Below, piece by piece: positions 28,535 through 39,365 of a DNA stretch of 64,000 nt. Made by a program: the position numbers and the translations under genes. Position 1 is the stretch's first letter. Each line of letters starts with the position of its first letter. The notes under the pieces are model-generated. The model saw nothing but the letters and a program-made list of their open reading frames with translations, had not been told where the DNA came from and made no database searches. The DNA comes from Mesoflavibacter sp. Its GTDB lineage: Bacteria; Pseudomonadota; Alphaproteobacteria; UBA8366; Aestuariispiraceae. The DNA lies in the NCBI GenBank assembly GCA_017792345.1, contig CP051228.1, forward strand, positions 2,556,501-2,620,500. The letters are read 5' to 3'.

Positions 28535-29821
28535 TCAGACGTCGATCAGCAGACGCGCCGGGTCTTCCAGCATTTCCTTGATACGGACCAGGAAGGTCAC
28601 GGCTTCGCGGCCATCGATGATCCGGTGATCGTAGGAATGCGCGACATACATCATGCTGCCGACGACGATGTCGCCCTTGGCGTTCACGATCGGGCGTTTC
28701 TGGATCTTGTGCATGCCCAGGATGCCCGATTGCGGCGGGTTGATGATCGGCGTCGACAGAAGCGACCCGAACACCCCGCCATTGGTGATGGTGAAGGTGC
28801 CGCCCTGCATCTCGGCCATGCTCAGCTTGCCGTCACGGGCACGACGGCCGAAATCGGCGATCGCCCCTTCGATTTCGGCGAAGCTCTTCTTGTCGGCGTC
28901 GCGAAGGACCGGGACGACCAGACCCTGAGGCGTGCCGACGGCGATGCCGATATCGTAGTAGTTCTTGTAGATGACCTGGTCGCCGTAGATCTCTGCATTG
29001 ACGGCGGGCAGTTCCTGCAGCGCCGCGACCGCCGCCTTCACGAAGAAGGACATGAAGCCCAGCTTGACCTTGTGCTTCTGTTCGAACTTGTCCTTGTAAT
29101 CGGCGCGGACCTTCATCATCGGGCCCATGTCGATTTCGTTGAACGTGGTCAGCATCGCCGCCGTGTTCTGCGCTTCCTTCAGGCGGGTCGCGATGACCTT
29201 GCGCAGTTTCGACATGCGGACATGTTCTTCGCCGCGCGGGTCGGGCGTGCGTTCCGGCAGGCTCTCATAGGTCGGCGTGGCAGGCTTCGCGCCGCCCACC
29301 GGGGCGGCGGTCGGGGCCGCCGGTTTTGCGGCGGGCGCCGGCGCGGCCGCGCCACCGGATTTCAAATAATTCTGAACGTCTTCCTTGGTCAGATTGCCCT
29401 TCGGGCCGCTGGACGGGATCTTCGCGGCGTCCAGATTGTTCTCGGCAACCATTTTCGCGACCGCCGGGGACAGGGTGTCGTTGGTCGCTGCGGCGGCCGG
29501 TGCGGCGGGCGCCGGGGCCGGCGCAGCAGCGGGCGCTTCCGGTTTTGCCGGTTCGGCCGCCGGGGCGGAGGCTTTGCCGGCCGCCCCTTCCTCGATCCGG
29601 CAGAGCAGCGCGCCGACCTCGACGTCGCTGCCGTCGGCCGCGACGATCTCGGTCAGGGCACCCGCCACGGGGGAGGGCACTTCGATGGTCACCTTATCGG
29701 TTTCCAGCTCCACCAGGGGCTCGTCCTTACCGACGGAATCGCCGACCTGCTTGAACCATTGGATCACGCTCGCTTCGCTGACCGATTCGCCGAGCGTGGG
29801 GACCGTTACATCCGTCGCCAT
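28535..29821 (-). CDS. sucB: 2-oxoglutarate dehydrogenase E2, dihydrolipoyl succinyltransferase
   Basis: A 428-residue E2. The lipoyl domain covers 1-78 with lipoyl K43 in [11 protein letters not shown]. An Ala/Pro linker leads to a peripheral subunit-binding domain at about 115-150, then a second linker. The acyltransferase domain follows, with H399 and D403 in [13 protein letters not shown]. It moves the succinyl group to CoA in the TCA cycle. It is the last gene of sucC-sucD-sucA-sucB; no lpd (E3) follows, so E3 is encoded elsewhere. Confidence 0.97.
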   Translation of the reverse strand: MATDVTVPTLGESVSEASVIQWFKQVGDSVGKDEPLVELETDKVTIEVPSPVAGALTEIVAADGSDVEVGALLCRIEEGAAGKASAPAAEPAKPEAPAAAPAPAPAAPAAAATNDTLSPAVAKMVAENNLDAAKIPSSGPKGNLTKEDVQNYLKSGGAAAPAPAAKPAAPTAAPVGGAKPATPTYESLPERTPDPRGEEHVRMSKLRKVIATRLKEAQNTAAMLTTFNEIDMGPMMKVRADYKDKFEQKHKVKLGFMSFFVKAAVAALQELPAVNAEIYGDQVIYKNYYDIGIAVGTPQGLVVPVLRDADKKSFAEIEGAIADFGRRARDGKLSMAEMQGGTFTITNGGVFGSLLSTPIINPPQSGILGMHKIQKRPIVNAKGDIVVGSMMYVAHSYDHRIIDGREAVTFLVRIKEMLEDPARLLIDV

Positions 29822-29842
29822 AGTATCCTCTCATCTGTCTGG

Positions 29843-29886
29843 CCCGGGGTCTCACCCCTCTGGGCCGTCGGGGCCGTGACCCCGGG
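29843..29886 (-). other. Inverted repeat between sucA and sucB
   Basis: CCCGGGGTC (29843-29851) and GACCCCGGG (29878-29886) can pair around a 26 nt loop that is itself GC-rich. No T-run follows, so it is more likely an mRNA-processing or stabilising structure than a terminator. Confidence 0.45.
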
Positions 29887-29907
29887 TCAAATCCTAAACG
29901 CGTCCGA

Positions 29908-32900
29908 TTACTTCTTCTTGGCCGCCGCCTTTTTGGAAGCAGCCTTTTTTGAAGCAGCCTTCTTGGTGGTCGCCTTCTTTGCCGCCGCCTTTTTGGCCCC
30001 GGCGGCTTTCACCGGGGTCTTTTTCGCGGCGGCTTTCTTCGACACGGCAACCGGGCGGCTGCGTTCCGGCAGGTCCAGTGCCTCGTTCACCAGGGCCGAC
30101 TGTTCGGCGGCATGGCGCTTGGCGCTGCCCGTGGCGGGGGACGCGGCGGCTTCGCGGCCGACATAACGCGGGCGGCCGTTCGGCTTGTGGCTCAGTTCTT
30201 CCAGCACGCGTTCGATGCGCCGGTCGACGAAGAACCAGGCGCCGTTATTTTCCGGCTCTTCCTGACACCAGATCACTTCGGCGTTCGGGAAGCGCGACAG
30301 CTCCGTCGTCACCGCGTGGAACGGGAAGGGATAGAGCTGTTCGACACGCATGATGTAGACGTCTTTGATGCCGCGCGCGTCGCGTTCCGCTTCCAGGTCG
30401 AAATAGACCTTGCCCGAACACAGGACCACACGCCGGATGTCCTCGTCCGCCGCCAGCGTGCCGGTGTTCTGGGCATTGTCCCACAGCACCCGGTGGAAGG
30501 TCGTACCCGGACCGAACTCCTCCAGCTTCGACACACAGGCCTTGTGCCGCAGCAGCGATTTCGGCGTCATCTGGATCAGCGGTTTGCGGAAGTTCCGGCG
30601 CACCTGACGGCGCAGGGCGTGGAAATAGTTGGCCGGCTGCGTGATGTTGCAGACCTGCCAGTTATCCTCCGCCGAAAGCTGCAGATACCGTTCCAGGCGC
30701 GCGGAGGAATGCTCCGGTCCCTGACCCTCGTAACCATGCGGCAGCAACATCACCAGACCGCACATGCGCAGCCATTTGGTTTCGCCCGATGCGATGAACT
30801 GGTCGATGATGACCTGAGCCCCATTGGCGAAGTCGCCGAACTGGGCTTCCCAGAGAACCAGCGAATGCGGTTCCGCCGAGGAATAGCCGTATTCGAAGCC
30901 CAGCAGACCGAATTCGCTAAGCGGGCTGTCGATCACTTCGAACGGCGCCTGTCCCATCCGGATATTGTTCAGCGGGATGTGGCGATGTTCGTTTTCCTGA
31001 TCGACCAGGACCGCATGCCGCTGCGAGAAGGTGCCGCGTTCGCAATCCTCGCCGCTGAGACGGATCGTCGTGGATTCGCAGAGCAATGTCCCGAAGGCCA
31101 GCGCCTCGGCCGTGCCCCAGTCGATGCCTTCGCCGGTTTCGATCATCTTGCGCTTGGCATCCAGCTGGCGCTCGATCTTCGGGTTCAGCTTGAAGTTCTG
31201 CGGCGCCTGGGACAGGGCATGACCGACTTCGCGCAGCAGGTCCATGTCGACCGAGGTGTGGCCGCGACGGGCCCCTTCCTCGGCGATCGACAGGCCGGAC
31301 CACTTGCCTTCCAGCCAGTCGGCCTTGTTCGGCTTGAACGATCTCGCGGCCTCGAAGCTTTCATCCAAGGTTTTCTTGATCTCGGATTTCAGCGCTTCGC
31401 AGCCCGCCTCGTCGATCACGCCCAGTTCCTGCAGGCGCTTGGCGTAGATTTCGCGGGTGCGCGGATGCGACTTGATCTTGGTGTACATCGAAGGCTGCGT
31501 GAACATCGGTTCGTCGCCTTCGTTGTGACCGTGGCGCCGGTAGCACCACATGTCGATCACCACATCCTTCTTGAACTTCTGACGGTATTCCATCGCCAGC
31601 CGCGCGACATGCACACAGGCTTCCGGATCGTCGCCATTCACGTGGAAGACCGGCGCGTCAACCGTCTTCGCCATGTCCGAGCAATAGGGCGAGGAGCGGG
31701 ATTTCGACGGTGCGGTGGTGAACCCGATCTGGTTGTTGATCACGATGTGGATCGTACCGCCGGTCTTGTAGCCGTCCAACTGACTCAGCAGGAAGGTTTC
31801 CGCCACCACACCCTGGCCGATGAAGGCCGCGTCGCCATGCAGCAGCAGGCCCATGACCCGGTCCCTATCGCTGTCGGCGCGCTGGTGCTGCTTGGCGCGC
31901 ACCTTGCCGAGGACGACCGTGTTGACGCATTCCAGGTGGCTGGGATTCGCGGCGAGCGACAGGTGAACGGTCTTGCCTTCGAATTCCCGGTCGGCCGACG
32001 TGCCCAGATGGTACTTCACGTCGCCGGAGCCTTGAACCGATTCCGGTTTGCCCCCCAGACCTTCGAATTCCGCGAAGATCTGCATATAGGGCTTCTTCAT
32101 GATGTTGGCGAGGACGTTCAGGCGGCCACGGTGGGCCATGCCCAGAACCACTTCCTCCAGACCCATCTGCGCGCCGCGCTTGAAGATCTGTTCCATCATC
32201 GGGACCAGGCTTTCGCCGCCGTCCAGGCCGAAACGCTTCGTGCCGCGGTACTTCGTGTCCAGATAGGTTTCGAACATATCCGCGCTGGTCAGGCGTTCCA
32301 GGATCGTCTTCCGGCCCAGGTCGGTGAAGTCCTTGCGGTTCCGGCTGCTTTCGATCTTTTCCTGAATCCAGGATTTCTCGTCCGGGTCCTGAATGTGCAG
32401 GAATTCGACGCCGATGCTGCCGCAATAGGTCTGGCGGCAGATCTTCACGATCTCGCGCACCGTCGCGGATTCGAGGCCCAGATAGTAATTGATGAAGATC
32501 GGGCGATCCATGTCCCGTTCTTCGAAACCATAACTCGCCGGATCCAGTTCCGGGTGGTCATCGCGCTTTTCCAGGCCCAGCGGATCCAGATTGGCGGCCA
32601 GATGGCCCCGCATCCGGTAGGCGCGGATCAGCATCAGGGCGCGGATCGAATCCAGCGTCGCCTGACGGATCTGATCGCTGCCCGCCGCCACGCCACCGCC
32701 TTGCAGTGCGGCGATCAACTGCTGGATCGAATCCGCGCTCAAGTCCGGATCGCTCAACGAGTCGGAAAGGCTCTGCGACCCGCCACCATTGCCCTGGCCG
32801 ACGACGCGGGTGGTGCGTTTGGTCCAGCTCGGCCCCTTATGGTCGTCTTCGAGGATGACCTCGCCCGGTTCCAGGGTCTCGAAATAGGCCGCCCAGCCCG

Positions 32901-33000
32901 GATCGACCGCGTTCGGATCCAGTGCCCATTTGGCGTAGAGTTCGGCGATGTAAGTTTCGTTGGCGCCGAAGAGTTGGGACGATTCGCCGATATACGTCAT
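29908..33000 (-). CDS. sucA: 2-oxoglutarate dehydrogenase E1, with histone-H1-like C-terminal tail
   Basis: A 1030-residue thiamine-diphosphate enzyme that decarboxylates 2-oxoglutarate and succinylates the E2 lipoyl group. The N-terminus SSQLFGANETYIAELYAKW, HGDAAFIGQGVV-VINNQIGFTT (ThDP site) and the late WCQEEPENNGAWFFVD are all normal for E1o. The usual end ASPATGSAKRHAAEQ is followed by an extra tail of about 51 residues (roughly 980-1030). It is made of AKK/ASKK repeats with 18 Lys in its last 43 residues and no acidic residue there. This tail is not part of the family fold. It resembles bacterial H1-like DNA-binding tails. Confidence 0.95.
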   Translation of the reverse strand: MTYIGESSQLFGANETYIAELYAKWALDPNAVDPGWAAYFETLEPGEVILEDDHKGPSWTKRTTRVVGQGNGGGSQSLSDSLSDPDLSADSIQQLIAALQGGGVAAGSDQIRQATLDSIRALMLIRAYRMRGHLAANLDPLGLEKRDDHPELDPASYGFEERDMDRPIFINYYLGLESATVREIVKICRQTYCGSIGVEFLHIQDPDEKSWIQEKIESSRNRKDFTDLGRKTILERLTSADMFETYLDTKYRGTKRFGLDGGESLVPMMEQIFKRGAQMGLEEVVLGMAHRGRLNVLANIMKKPYMQIFAEFEGLGGKPESVQGSGDVKYHLGTSADREFEGKTVHLSLAANPSHLECVNTVVLGKVRAKQHQRADSDRDRVMGLLLHGDAAFIGQGVVAETFLLSQLDGYKTGGTIHIVINNQIGFTTAPSKSRSSPYCSDMAKTVDAPVFHVNGDDPEACVHVARLAMEYRQKFKKDVVIDMWCYRRHGHNEGDEPMFTQPSMYTKIKSHPRTREIYAKRLQELGVIDEAGCEALKSEIKKTLDESFEAARSFKPNKADWLEGKWSGLSIAEEGARRGHTSVDMDLLREVGHALSQAPQNFKLNPKIERQLDAKRKMIETGEGIDWGTAEALAFGTLLCESTTIRLSGEDCERGTFSQRHAVLVDQENEHRHIPLNNIRMGQAPFEVIDSPLSEFGLLGFEYGYSSAEPHSLVLWEAQFGDFANGAQVIIDQFIASGETKWLRMCGLVMLLPHGYEGQGPEHSSARLERYLQLSAEDNWQVCNITQPANYFHALRRQVRRNFRKPLIQMTPKSLLRHKACVSKLEEFGPGTTFHRVLWDNAQNTGTLAADEDIRRVVLCSGKVYFDLEAERDARGIKDVYIMRVEQLYPFPFHAVTTELSRFPNAEVIWCQEEPENNGAWFFVDRRIERVLEELSHKPNGRPRYVGREAAASPATGSAKRHAAEQSALVNEALDLPERSRPVAVSKKAAAKKTPVKAAGAKKAAAKKATTKKAASKKAASKKAAAKKK

Positions 33001-33036
33001 GATATGACAGCTCCCTAAAATGCCGCCCGAACGGTT

Positions 33037-33069
33037 GGGAGGCCGACTTCCATTGAAAGCCGGCCTCCC
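33037..33069 (-). other. Hairpin between sucD and sucA
   Basis: GGGAGGCCG (33037-33045) and CGGCCTCCC (33061-33069) are exact inverted copies around 15 nt. It lies in the 78 bp gap between sucD and sucA. On the minus strand no T-run follows. It may attenuate or protect one part of the mRNA. Confidence 0.5.
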
Positions 33070-33078
33070 GTTTCTCTA

Positions 33079-33953
33079 TCAGCCGCCCATGGCCTTGACC
33101 ATGGTTGAGCCAAGGGCCGACGGGCTGTCGGCTACCAGAATCCCGGCGCTTCGCATCGCCTCCTGTTTGGATTCCGCCGTGCCCTGACCGCCAGAGATGA
33201 TGGCGCCCGCATGACCCATCCGCTTGCCGGGAGGGGCCGTGACACCGGCGATGAAACCGACCATCGGCTTCTTCACCTTCGACTGTTTGACGAATTCGGC
33301 CGCTTCCTCTTCCGCGGTGCCGCCGATCTCGCCGATCATGATGATGCCTTCGGTTTCCGGATCGCCCAGGAATGCTTCCAGGCAGTCGATGAAGTTGGTG
33401 CCGTTCACCGGGTCGCCGCCGATCCCGATACAGGTCGTCTGCCCCAGGCCGGTCGCCGTGGTCTGCGCGACCGCTTCATAGGTCAGCGTGCCCGACCGGG
33501 ACACGACGCCGATTTTGCCGCGCTTGTGGATATGGCCCGGCATGATGCCGATCTTGCACTCGTCCGGCGTGATGACGCCCGGGCAGTTCGGCCCGATCAG
33601 GCGGGTCGTCGAATTGGCCAGCGCGCGTTTGACGCGGACCATGTCCAGGACCGGAATGCCTTCGGTGATGCAGACGGCCAGTTCGACTTCGGCATCGATC
33701 GCTTCCAGGATCGCGTCGGCCGCGAAGGGCGGCGGGACGTAGATCACGGACGCATTGGCGCCCGTCTTCTCGACCGCTTCAGCCACCGTGTCGAATACCG
33801 GCAGGTCGAGATGGGTGGAACCGCCCTTACCGGGGGTGACGCCGCCGACCATCTTGGTGCCATAGGCGATGGCCTGTTCGGAATGGAAAGTCCCCTGCGC
33901 GCCGGTGAAGCCCTGGCAGATGACCTTGGTGTTCTTGTCGATGAGAACGGCCA

Positions 33954-33954
<1 letters not shown>
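33079..33954 (-). CDS. sucD: Succinyl-CoA synthetase alpha subunit
   Basis: A 291-residue protein. It has the CoA-binding Rossmann N-terminus ([19 protein letters not shown]) and the phospho-His loop [17 protein letters not shown] near residue 246. It forms the alpha subunit that carries phosphohistidine when succinyl-CoA is converted to succinate with ATP/GTP. Its ATG shares one base with the sucC stop. Confidence 0.97.
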
Positions 33955-35150
<1,196 letters not shown>

Positions 35151-35331
35151 CGGGTGTGAAATTCCCTTGAAAGCGGGTTGGTAAGTTCGGGCGTCACGCA
35201 CGGGCGGAGCGAGCCGCGAAGGGCTTTGCCTAACAGATTTGCTGTCGCGTCCGGATCGCGCGCGCCGGTCATTCGGTTCCCCCCAATGCCGTGGAGGTTA
35301 TCGTATTCATTCATACGGCTTTGGAGGGGGT

Positions 35332-35359
35332 ACAATATCAGGCCTTTATGACCGTTCAA
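35332..35359 (-). promoter_or_regulatory. Candidate suc operon promoter
   Basis: On the minus strand TTGAAC (35354-35359) and TATTGT (35332-35337) are separated by 16 bp, a fair sigma-70 match. The -35 box overlaps the palindrome AACCGGTT (35358-35365), a possible operator. The start site would leave a leader of about 175 nt. Confidence 0.4.
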
Positions 35360-35441
35360 CCGGTTAACGCCGCTTTTTGGCTACCAAAATGACGCAACGC
35401 GGCCAGCATTCCCGATTGGGGCGGCGGCAATGCGTATTTCA

Positions 35442-35470
35442 TTGACTTCGGTTCTACGACGGCTTATGTG
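35442..35470 (+). promoter_or_regulatory. Candidate promoter of the DEAD-box helicase gene
   Basis: TTGACT (35442-35447) and TATGTG (35465-35470) lie 17 bp apart. Transcription from here would give a leader of about 185 nt before the helicase ATG. Long leaders are common for cold-induced helicase mRNAs. Apart from the two promoters I see no gene in 35151-35661. Confidence 0.4.
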
Positions 35471-35661
35471 CAGCGCACAAGAACGAGGCGGCGCGATACG
35501 CGCGATCGCCTGGACCTGCAGCGAACGCGCAAGCGGTGACCGAAAGCGGCCACTTCATACTCGCGCAGCGTCCCAAACCCCTCCCATAGGCGTTGCGCGC
35601 ACCTTGGGCGCACAAGAAACGTCCCGCCGTCACAGGCCGGGGCGCATAGGATATTGTTTAT

Positions 35662-36999
35662 ATGCAAGAAGACTCCGTTCGTTTCGAAGACCTGAAACTC
35701 GCCGGCCCGCTGTTGGGCGCGCTGCGGAACCAGGGCTTCTCCGTCGCGACCCCGATTCAGGCGCAGGCCATTCCGCCCGCGCTGGAAGGCCGCGACGTTC
35801 TGGGTATCGCCCAGACCGGGACCGGCAAAACCGCGGCTTTCGCCCTGCCGATCCTGCAGCACCTGTCGGAAATGAAGGGCAAGCCGGCGCCGCGCACCAC
35901 GCGCGCCCTGATCCTGTCGCCGACCCGTGAGCTGGCCGCGCAGATCCATCAGAGCGTCACCGCCTTCGCCAACCGCCTGCGGATTTCCTCCGCCGTCGTG
36001 TTCGGCGGCGTCGGCAAGGGCCCGCAGGCCCGCCAGTGCCAGCGCGGCGTCGACATTCTGGTCGCCACGCCGGGCCGCCTGCGCGACCTGATGGAAGACC
36101 GCGCGATCAGCCTGCAGGACGTGTCCTTCCTGGTCCTCGACGAGGCCGACCGGATGCTGGATATGGGCTTCGCCCCGGAAGTCCGGCGTCTGGCCAAGAC
36201 CATGCCGTCCGATCGTCAGACCGTCCTGTTCTCGGCCACCATGCCGAAAGACATTGCCGTGTTGGCGGGCGAGTTGATGCGCGATCCGGTCAAGGTCGAG
36301 ATCACCCCGGAATCGACCACGGTCGAGCGGATTGATCAAAAGGTCCTGTTCGTCGAACGCCTGCGCAAGGCGCCGCTGCTGCGCGAAGTCCTGTCGGGCG
36401 AAACGGTCGGCCGGGCCATCGTCTTCACCCGCACCAAGCGCGGGGCGGACAAGGTCTGCAAGAACCTGAAAGATGACGGGTTCGGCGTGGCCGCGATCCA
36501 TGGCGACAAGACCCAGGGCGCGCGCCGTCAGGCGCTGGCCGATTTCGCACGGGGCCGGGTGTCGATCATGGTCGCGACCGATCTGGCCGCGCGCGGCATC
36601 GACGTCGAAGGCATCACCCATGTGATCAACTATGACCTGCCGGTCGACGCGGAAAGCTATGTCCACCGGATCGGCCGCACCGCGCGCGCCGGGGCCAGCG
36701 GCATCGCGCTGTCCTTCTGCGCACCGGACGAAGTCGACGCCTTGAAGGCCATTCAGAAGCTGACCCGTCTGACCATTCCGGTCGACGCGGAACATGCCTA
36801 TCACGCCGAAGACGCCGCCGCCGCGGCGCTGACCGGCAAGGGCGGTCCCGCCGGTCACGGCAAACCGTCCCGCAATCGCGGCCCGAAACGCTTCGGCGGC
36901 CCGAAAGGCCAGGGCAAGCCGGGCGCTCCGCGCAGCGGCAAGCCTTTCCGCCAACGCCGCCCGAACAAGGCGGCCGGCGAAGGCGGCAATCGCGGTTAA
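35662..36999 (+). CDS. DEAD-box ATP-dependent RNA helicase (RhlE-like)
   Basis: A 445-residue helicase with Q-motif TPIQAQAIP, motif I AQTGTGKT, PTREL and DEAD in VLDEADRMLDMGF. SAT, ARGIDVEGITHVINYD and HRIGRTARAG complete the set. The last ~60 residues are Gly/Lys/Pro/Arg-rich, like the basic tails of RhlE proteins that bind RNA. It remodels RNA, probably in ribosome assembly or turnover. A terminator follows at once. Confidence 0.93.
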   Translation: MQEDSVRFEDLKLAGPLLGALRNQGFSVATPIQAQAIPPALEGRDVLGIAQTGTGKTAAFALPILQHLSEMKGKPAPRTTRALILSPTRELAAQIHQSVTAFANRLRISSAVVFGGVGKGPQARQCQRGVDILVATPGRLRDLMEDRAISLQDVSFLVLDEADRMLDMGFAPEVRRLAKTMPSDRQTVLFSATMPKDIAVLAGELMRDPVKVEITPESTTVERIDQKVLFVERLRKAPLLREVLSGETVGRAIVFTRTKRGADKVCKNLKDDGFGVAAIHGDKTQGARRQALADFARGRVSIMVATDLAARGIDVEGITHVINYDLPVDAESYVHRIGRTARAGASGIALSFCAPDEVDALKAIQKLTRLTIPVDAEHAYHAEDAAAAALTGKGGPAGHGKPSRNRGPKRFGGPKGQGKPGAPRSGKPFRQRRPNKAAGEGGNRG

Positions 37000-37024
37000 G
37001 CGATACGAGCGTTAAGCGGTAAAG

Positions 37025-37057
37025 ATGGGCGCCTCAAGAAATTGGGGCGCCCATTTT
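37025..37057 (+). terminator. Rho-independent terminator after the helicase gene
   Basis: ATGGGCGCC (37025-37033) pairs with GGCGCCCAT (37046-37054) and is followed by TTTTC. It begins 25 bp after the helicase stop. Confidence 0.8.
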
Positions 37058-37154
37058 CGTTAGTACGCCGATGTCCACTCTCTCAGCGTCTGCAGGGCGA
37101 CCAACATAAGTTTGGCAATCCAGCCAGCGGTCGGGAATCCGTATAAGACGGTCG

Positions 37155-37928
37155 TCAGGGCATAGACTTTTGGGCGGCTGCCAGTTCGCGGAGGATCGTC
37201 GCTTCGGCCCGCAATGCGGCGGCGGGGTGATAATCGATCCCCCTTTCCGGCATGTTTGCCGCGGGGAACGTGAAGGCATGCATGGCATGGCCGTAGGCGT
37301 TCAGTTCCCAATCGGCCCCGGCCAGTGTCAGTTCGCGGGCCAGGGCGGTGACGTCCTGTGGTGGGGCCACGGGGTCTTCCCAGCCATGCAGGATCACAAT
37401 CCGCGACCGGATCGGGGTGGGCGGGTTGTCGTGTGGCGGGGTTAGGCCGCCATGAACGCTGATCGTGACTTTCAATCCGTCCGGGTCGGTGCGGGCCAGG
37501 TCCAAGACGCAGAAACCGCCGAAGCAGAATCCCAGTGCCGACATCCTGTTTTTGTCGACTTCGGGCTGGTTTCTGGCGGTGTCATAACCCGCTTGAATGC
37601 GGCGGGTCAGCATGGCCCTGTCCGCCATGACGGGATTCATCAGATGCGAGTTGTCGCCGGTTTCGTCCCCGCGCACACCCTTGCCATAGGCGTCCAGCAG
37701 GAAGGCGGCGTATCCCAGATGGGCCAGCCGGCGGGCAATGGTCTGCGTGCTGATATTGGGGCCGCTCCAATCGTGCCCCAGAATGACGCAGGAATGCGGC
37801 CCGGAACCGTTTGGTGTGGCCAAATACCCTTCGAATTCGATCCCGCCTTCTTCGTAAAAGACTGGACGCAGAGGGGGCAGGATTGCCCGGTCCGGCGGGT
37901 CGACGAGAAGGCCTGATCCTTGTGTCAT
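37155..37928 (-). CDS. Dienelactone hydrolase family protein
   Basis: A 257-residue alpha/beta-hydrolase. The triad is Cys135 in LGFCFGG, Asp185 in HGWEDPVAP and His217 in YGHAMHAFTFP, as in dienelactone hydrolases. The natural substrate is unknown; many paralogues are general esterases. ATG 37928 has GGAAAG upstream. It stands alone between an AraC gene and the helicase terminator. Confidence 0.85.
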   Translation of the reverse strand: MTQGSGLLVDPPDRAILPPLRPVFYEEGGIEFEGYLATPNGSGPHSCVILGHDWSGPNISTQTIARRLAHLGYAAFLLDAYGKGVRGDETGDNSHLMNPVMADRAMLTRRIQAGYDTARNQPEVDKNRMSALGFCFGGFCVLDLARTDPDGLKVTISVHGGLTPPHDNPPTPIRSRIVILHGWEDPVAPPQDVTALARELTLAGADWELNAYGHAMHAFTFPAANMPERGIDYHPAAALRAEATILRELAAAQKSMP

Positions 37929-38030
37929 GATGTTTCGCTTTCCGTCCCTGGTGATGGTCGGGGCAGGGATAGCGCGATACGCGTCCGGCGGATTGTACGA
38001 ATGGGACATGCCGGACATATCGGCCGGAGG

Positions 38031-38867
38031 CTATAGATAGAACGGCGTGTGCTTGCCGTATCGTTCGGCGAAATGGGTCGCGATGTCCGACGGGCCGGCA
38101 AACCGGTACCGGACGGGCGTGGTTCCGGTATGGCGGCGCCAGGCGCGGATCTGATGACTTTGATCGTAATAGCCATCGGCCGCATCGCCGCCGCTCTGCG
38201 CCGCCCAAAGACTGTCCGACACGCGCTCCAGATCCTGCAAAGCCTTGGGACCGATACCGATACTGTCCCGGAACCAGCGGGTCAGTTGCCGTCGGCTGAC
38301 GCCCATGCGTTGGGCCGCCTCACCGACCTTGGCCGTCCTGAGGCGTGGATAGGCCGTGATGGCGCGATAGGCGGCGGTGTCGAAGGGCAGGGTCTGCAAT
38401 CGCTCGCTCAGCCACGCATCGAGGATCGGCTTGATCGCTGCCGGGTGCCAGCCCGCCGCGACGCTGCGGGTCAACGATTCCGTCACGCGGTGTCCCAGAT
38501 CTCCTTCAAGATCGACCAACCCATTCGCCGCCGCTGCGCCGGTGCCGGGAAACAGCGCCGCCAGGCCCGGCAGGGTCAGCATGGCCATGACGAAATAGGT
38601 TTCGTCGGACGCGATCCAGGTGCGGCACTGCGTCTGTACGCCCGCCAGCGAGAGAGACGGTACGGGTGTAATGCCCTCAAGTCGGTTCGGTTTGGCGATG
38701 TTGATCGATAAGGCGGCACCGGGATGCGGCGCGGTGCGAACCGCCCTGCCATCGTAATGACCGTCGAGGTCCCGGATGAACCAATAACCGCGGATATAGG
38801 CCGCGAGATTTGGCGCCGCCGGCAGTATTTCAAATCCGGCGTTGGCAATGGGCGAGCCCGCCGTCAC
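38031..38867 (-). CDS. AraC-family regulator
   Basis: A 278-residue protein. A ~150-residue N-terminal sensor-like part contains YIRGYWFIRDL. Two C-terminal HTHs follow (VGEAAQRMGVSRRQLTRWFRD and a weaker DQSHQIRAWRRHTGTTP). GTG 38867 overlaps the GNAT stop by 4 bp; the longer frame from 38912 overlaps more. It is likely co-transcribed with TetR and GNAT upstream. Confidence 0.8.
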   Translation of the reverse strand: MTAGSPIANAGFEILPAAPNLAAYIRGYWFIRDLDGHYDGRAVRTAPHPGAALSINIAKPNRLEGITPVPSLSLAGVQTQCRTWIASDETYFVMAMLTLPGLAALFPGTGAAAANGLVDLEGDLGHRVTESLTRSVAAGWHPAAIKPILDAWLSERLQTLPFDTAAYRAITAYPRLRTAKVGEAAQRMGVSRRQLTRWFRDSIGIGPKALQDLERVSDSLWAAQSGGDAADGYYDQSHQIRAWRRHTGTTPVRYRFAGPSDIATHFAERYGKHTPFYL

Positions 38868-39361
38868 GGGCGGACCCGGTCGAAGCGCTGCAGGCCGACG
38901 GTGCCGGACCATGGATCGGCGGCCTCTTCCTGCGTCAGGGTGAATCCGTGCCGGTCATAGAGTGCCCGCGCCGCATCCAAACCCTGGAAGGTCGTCAGAT
39001 AGGTGCGTTTGTAGTCCCGGGCATCGACGAATTCCATCGCGCGGCTCATCAACCGGCCGCCCAATCCGGTGCCGCGCGCCGCGCTGCCGACGATGAACCA
39101 GCGTAGGTGCGCGCCTGTGCCATAGCCTTCCAGCCCGTCCACGGTGATACTGCCTGCCAGTTCGCCGCTGGGGGAATAGGCATTCAGGAACAGGTCGCGA
39201 TCCGGATCATAGCGGTCCAGGAACGCACCCAGTTCCCGCGCCAGTTTCGATTCGAACAGCGCGCCGAACTCCCAGGCCTCGGCGTAATAGTCCATATGCA
39301 GGCCAATGATCCCGGAAACCGTCCCGGGCCGATAGCCGTCGAAATGCAGTCTTTCGGTCAT
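38864..39361 (-). CDS. GNAT-family N-acetyltransferase
   Basis: A 165-residue protein. The acetyl-CoA loop is GSAARGTGLGGRLMSRAMEF, and LTTFQGLDAARALYDRHGF is the closing GNAT segment. The substrate is unknown. ATG 39361 starts 4 bp after the TetR stop, and the 3' end overlaps the AraC gene, making a three-gene unit. Confidence 0.85.
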   Translation of the reverse strand: MTERLHFDGYRPGTVSGIIGLHMDYYAEAWEFGALFESKLARELGAFLDRYDPDRDLFLNAYSPSGELAGSITVDGLEGYGTGAHLRWFIVGSAARGTGLGGRLMSRAMEFVDARDYKRTYLTTFQGLDAARALYDRHGFTLTQEEAADPWSGTVGLQRFDRVRP

Positions 39362-39365
39362 GGTC

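Noticed and set aside
30112-33018. Open plus-strand frame of 968 codons opposite sucA
   Set aside because: It mirrors sucA codon bias; the minus strand is a clear SucA.
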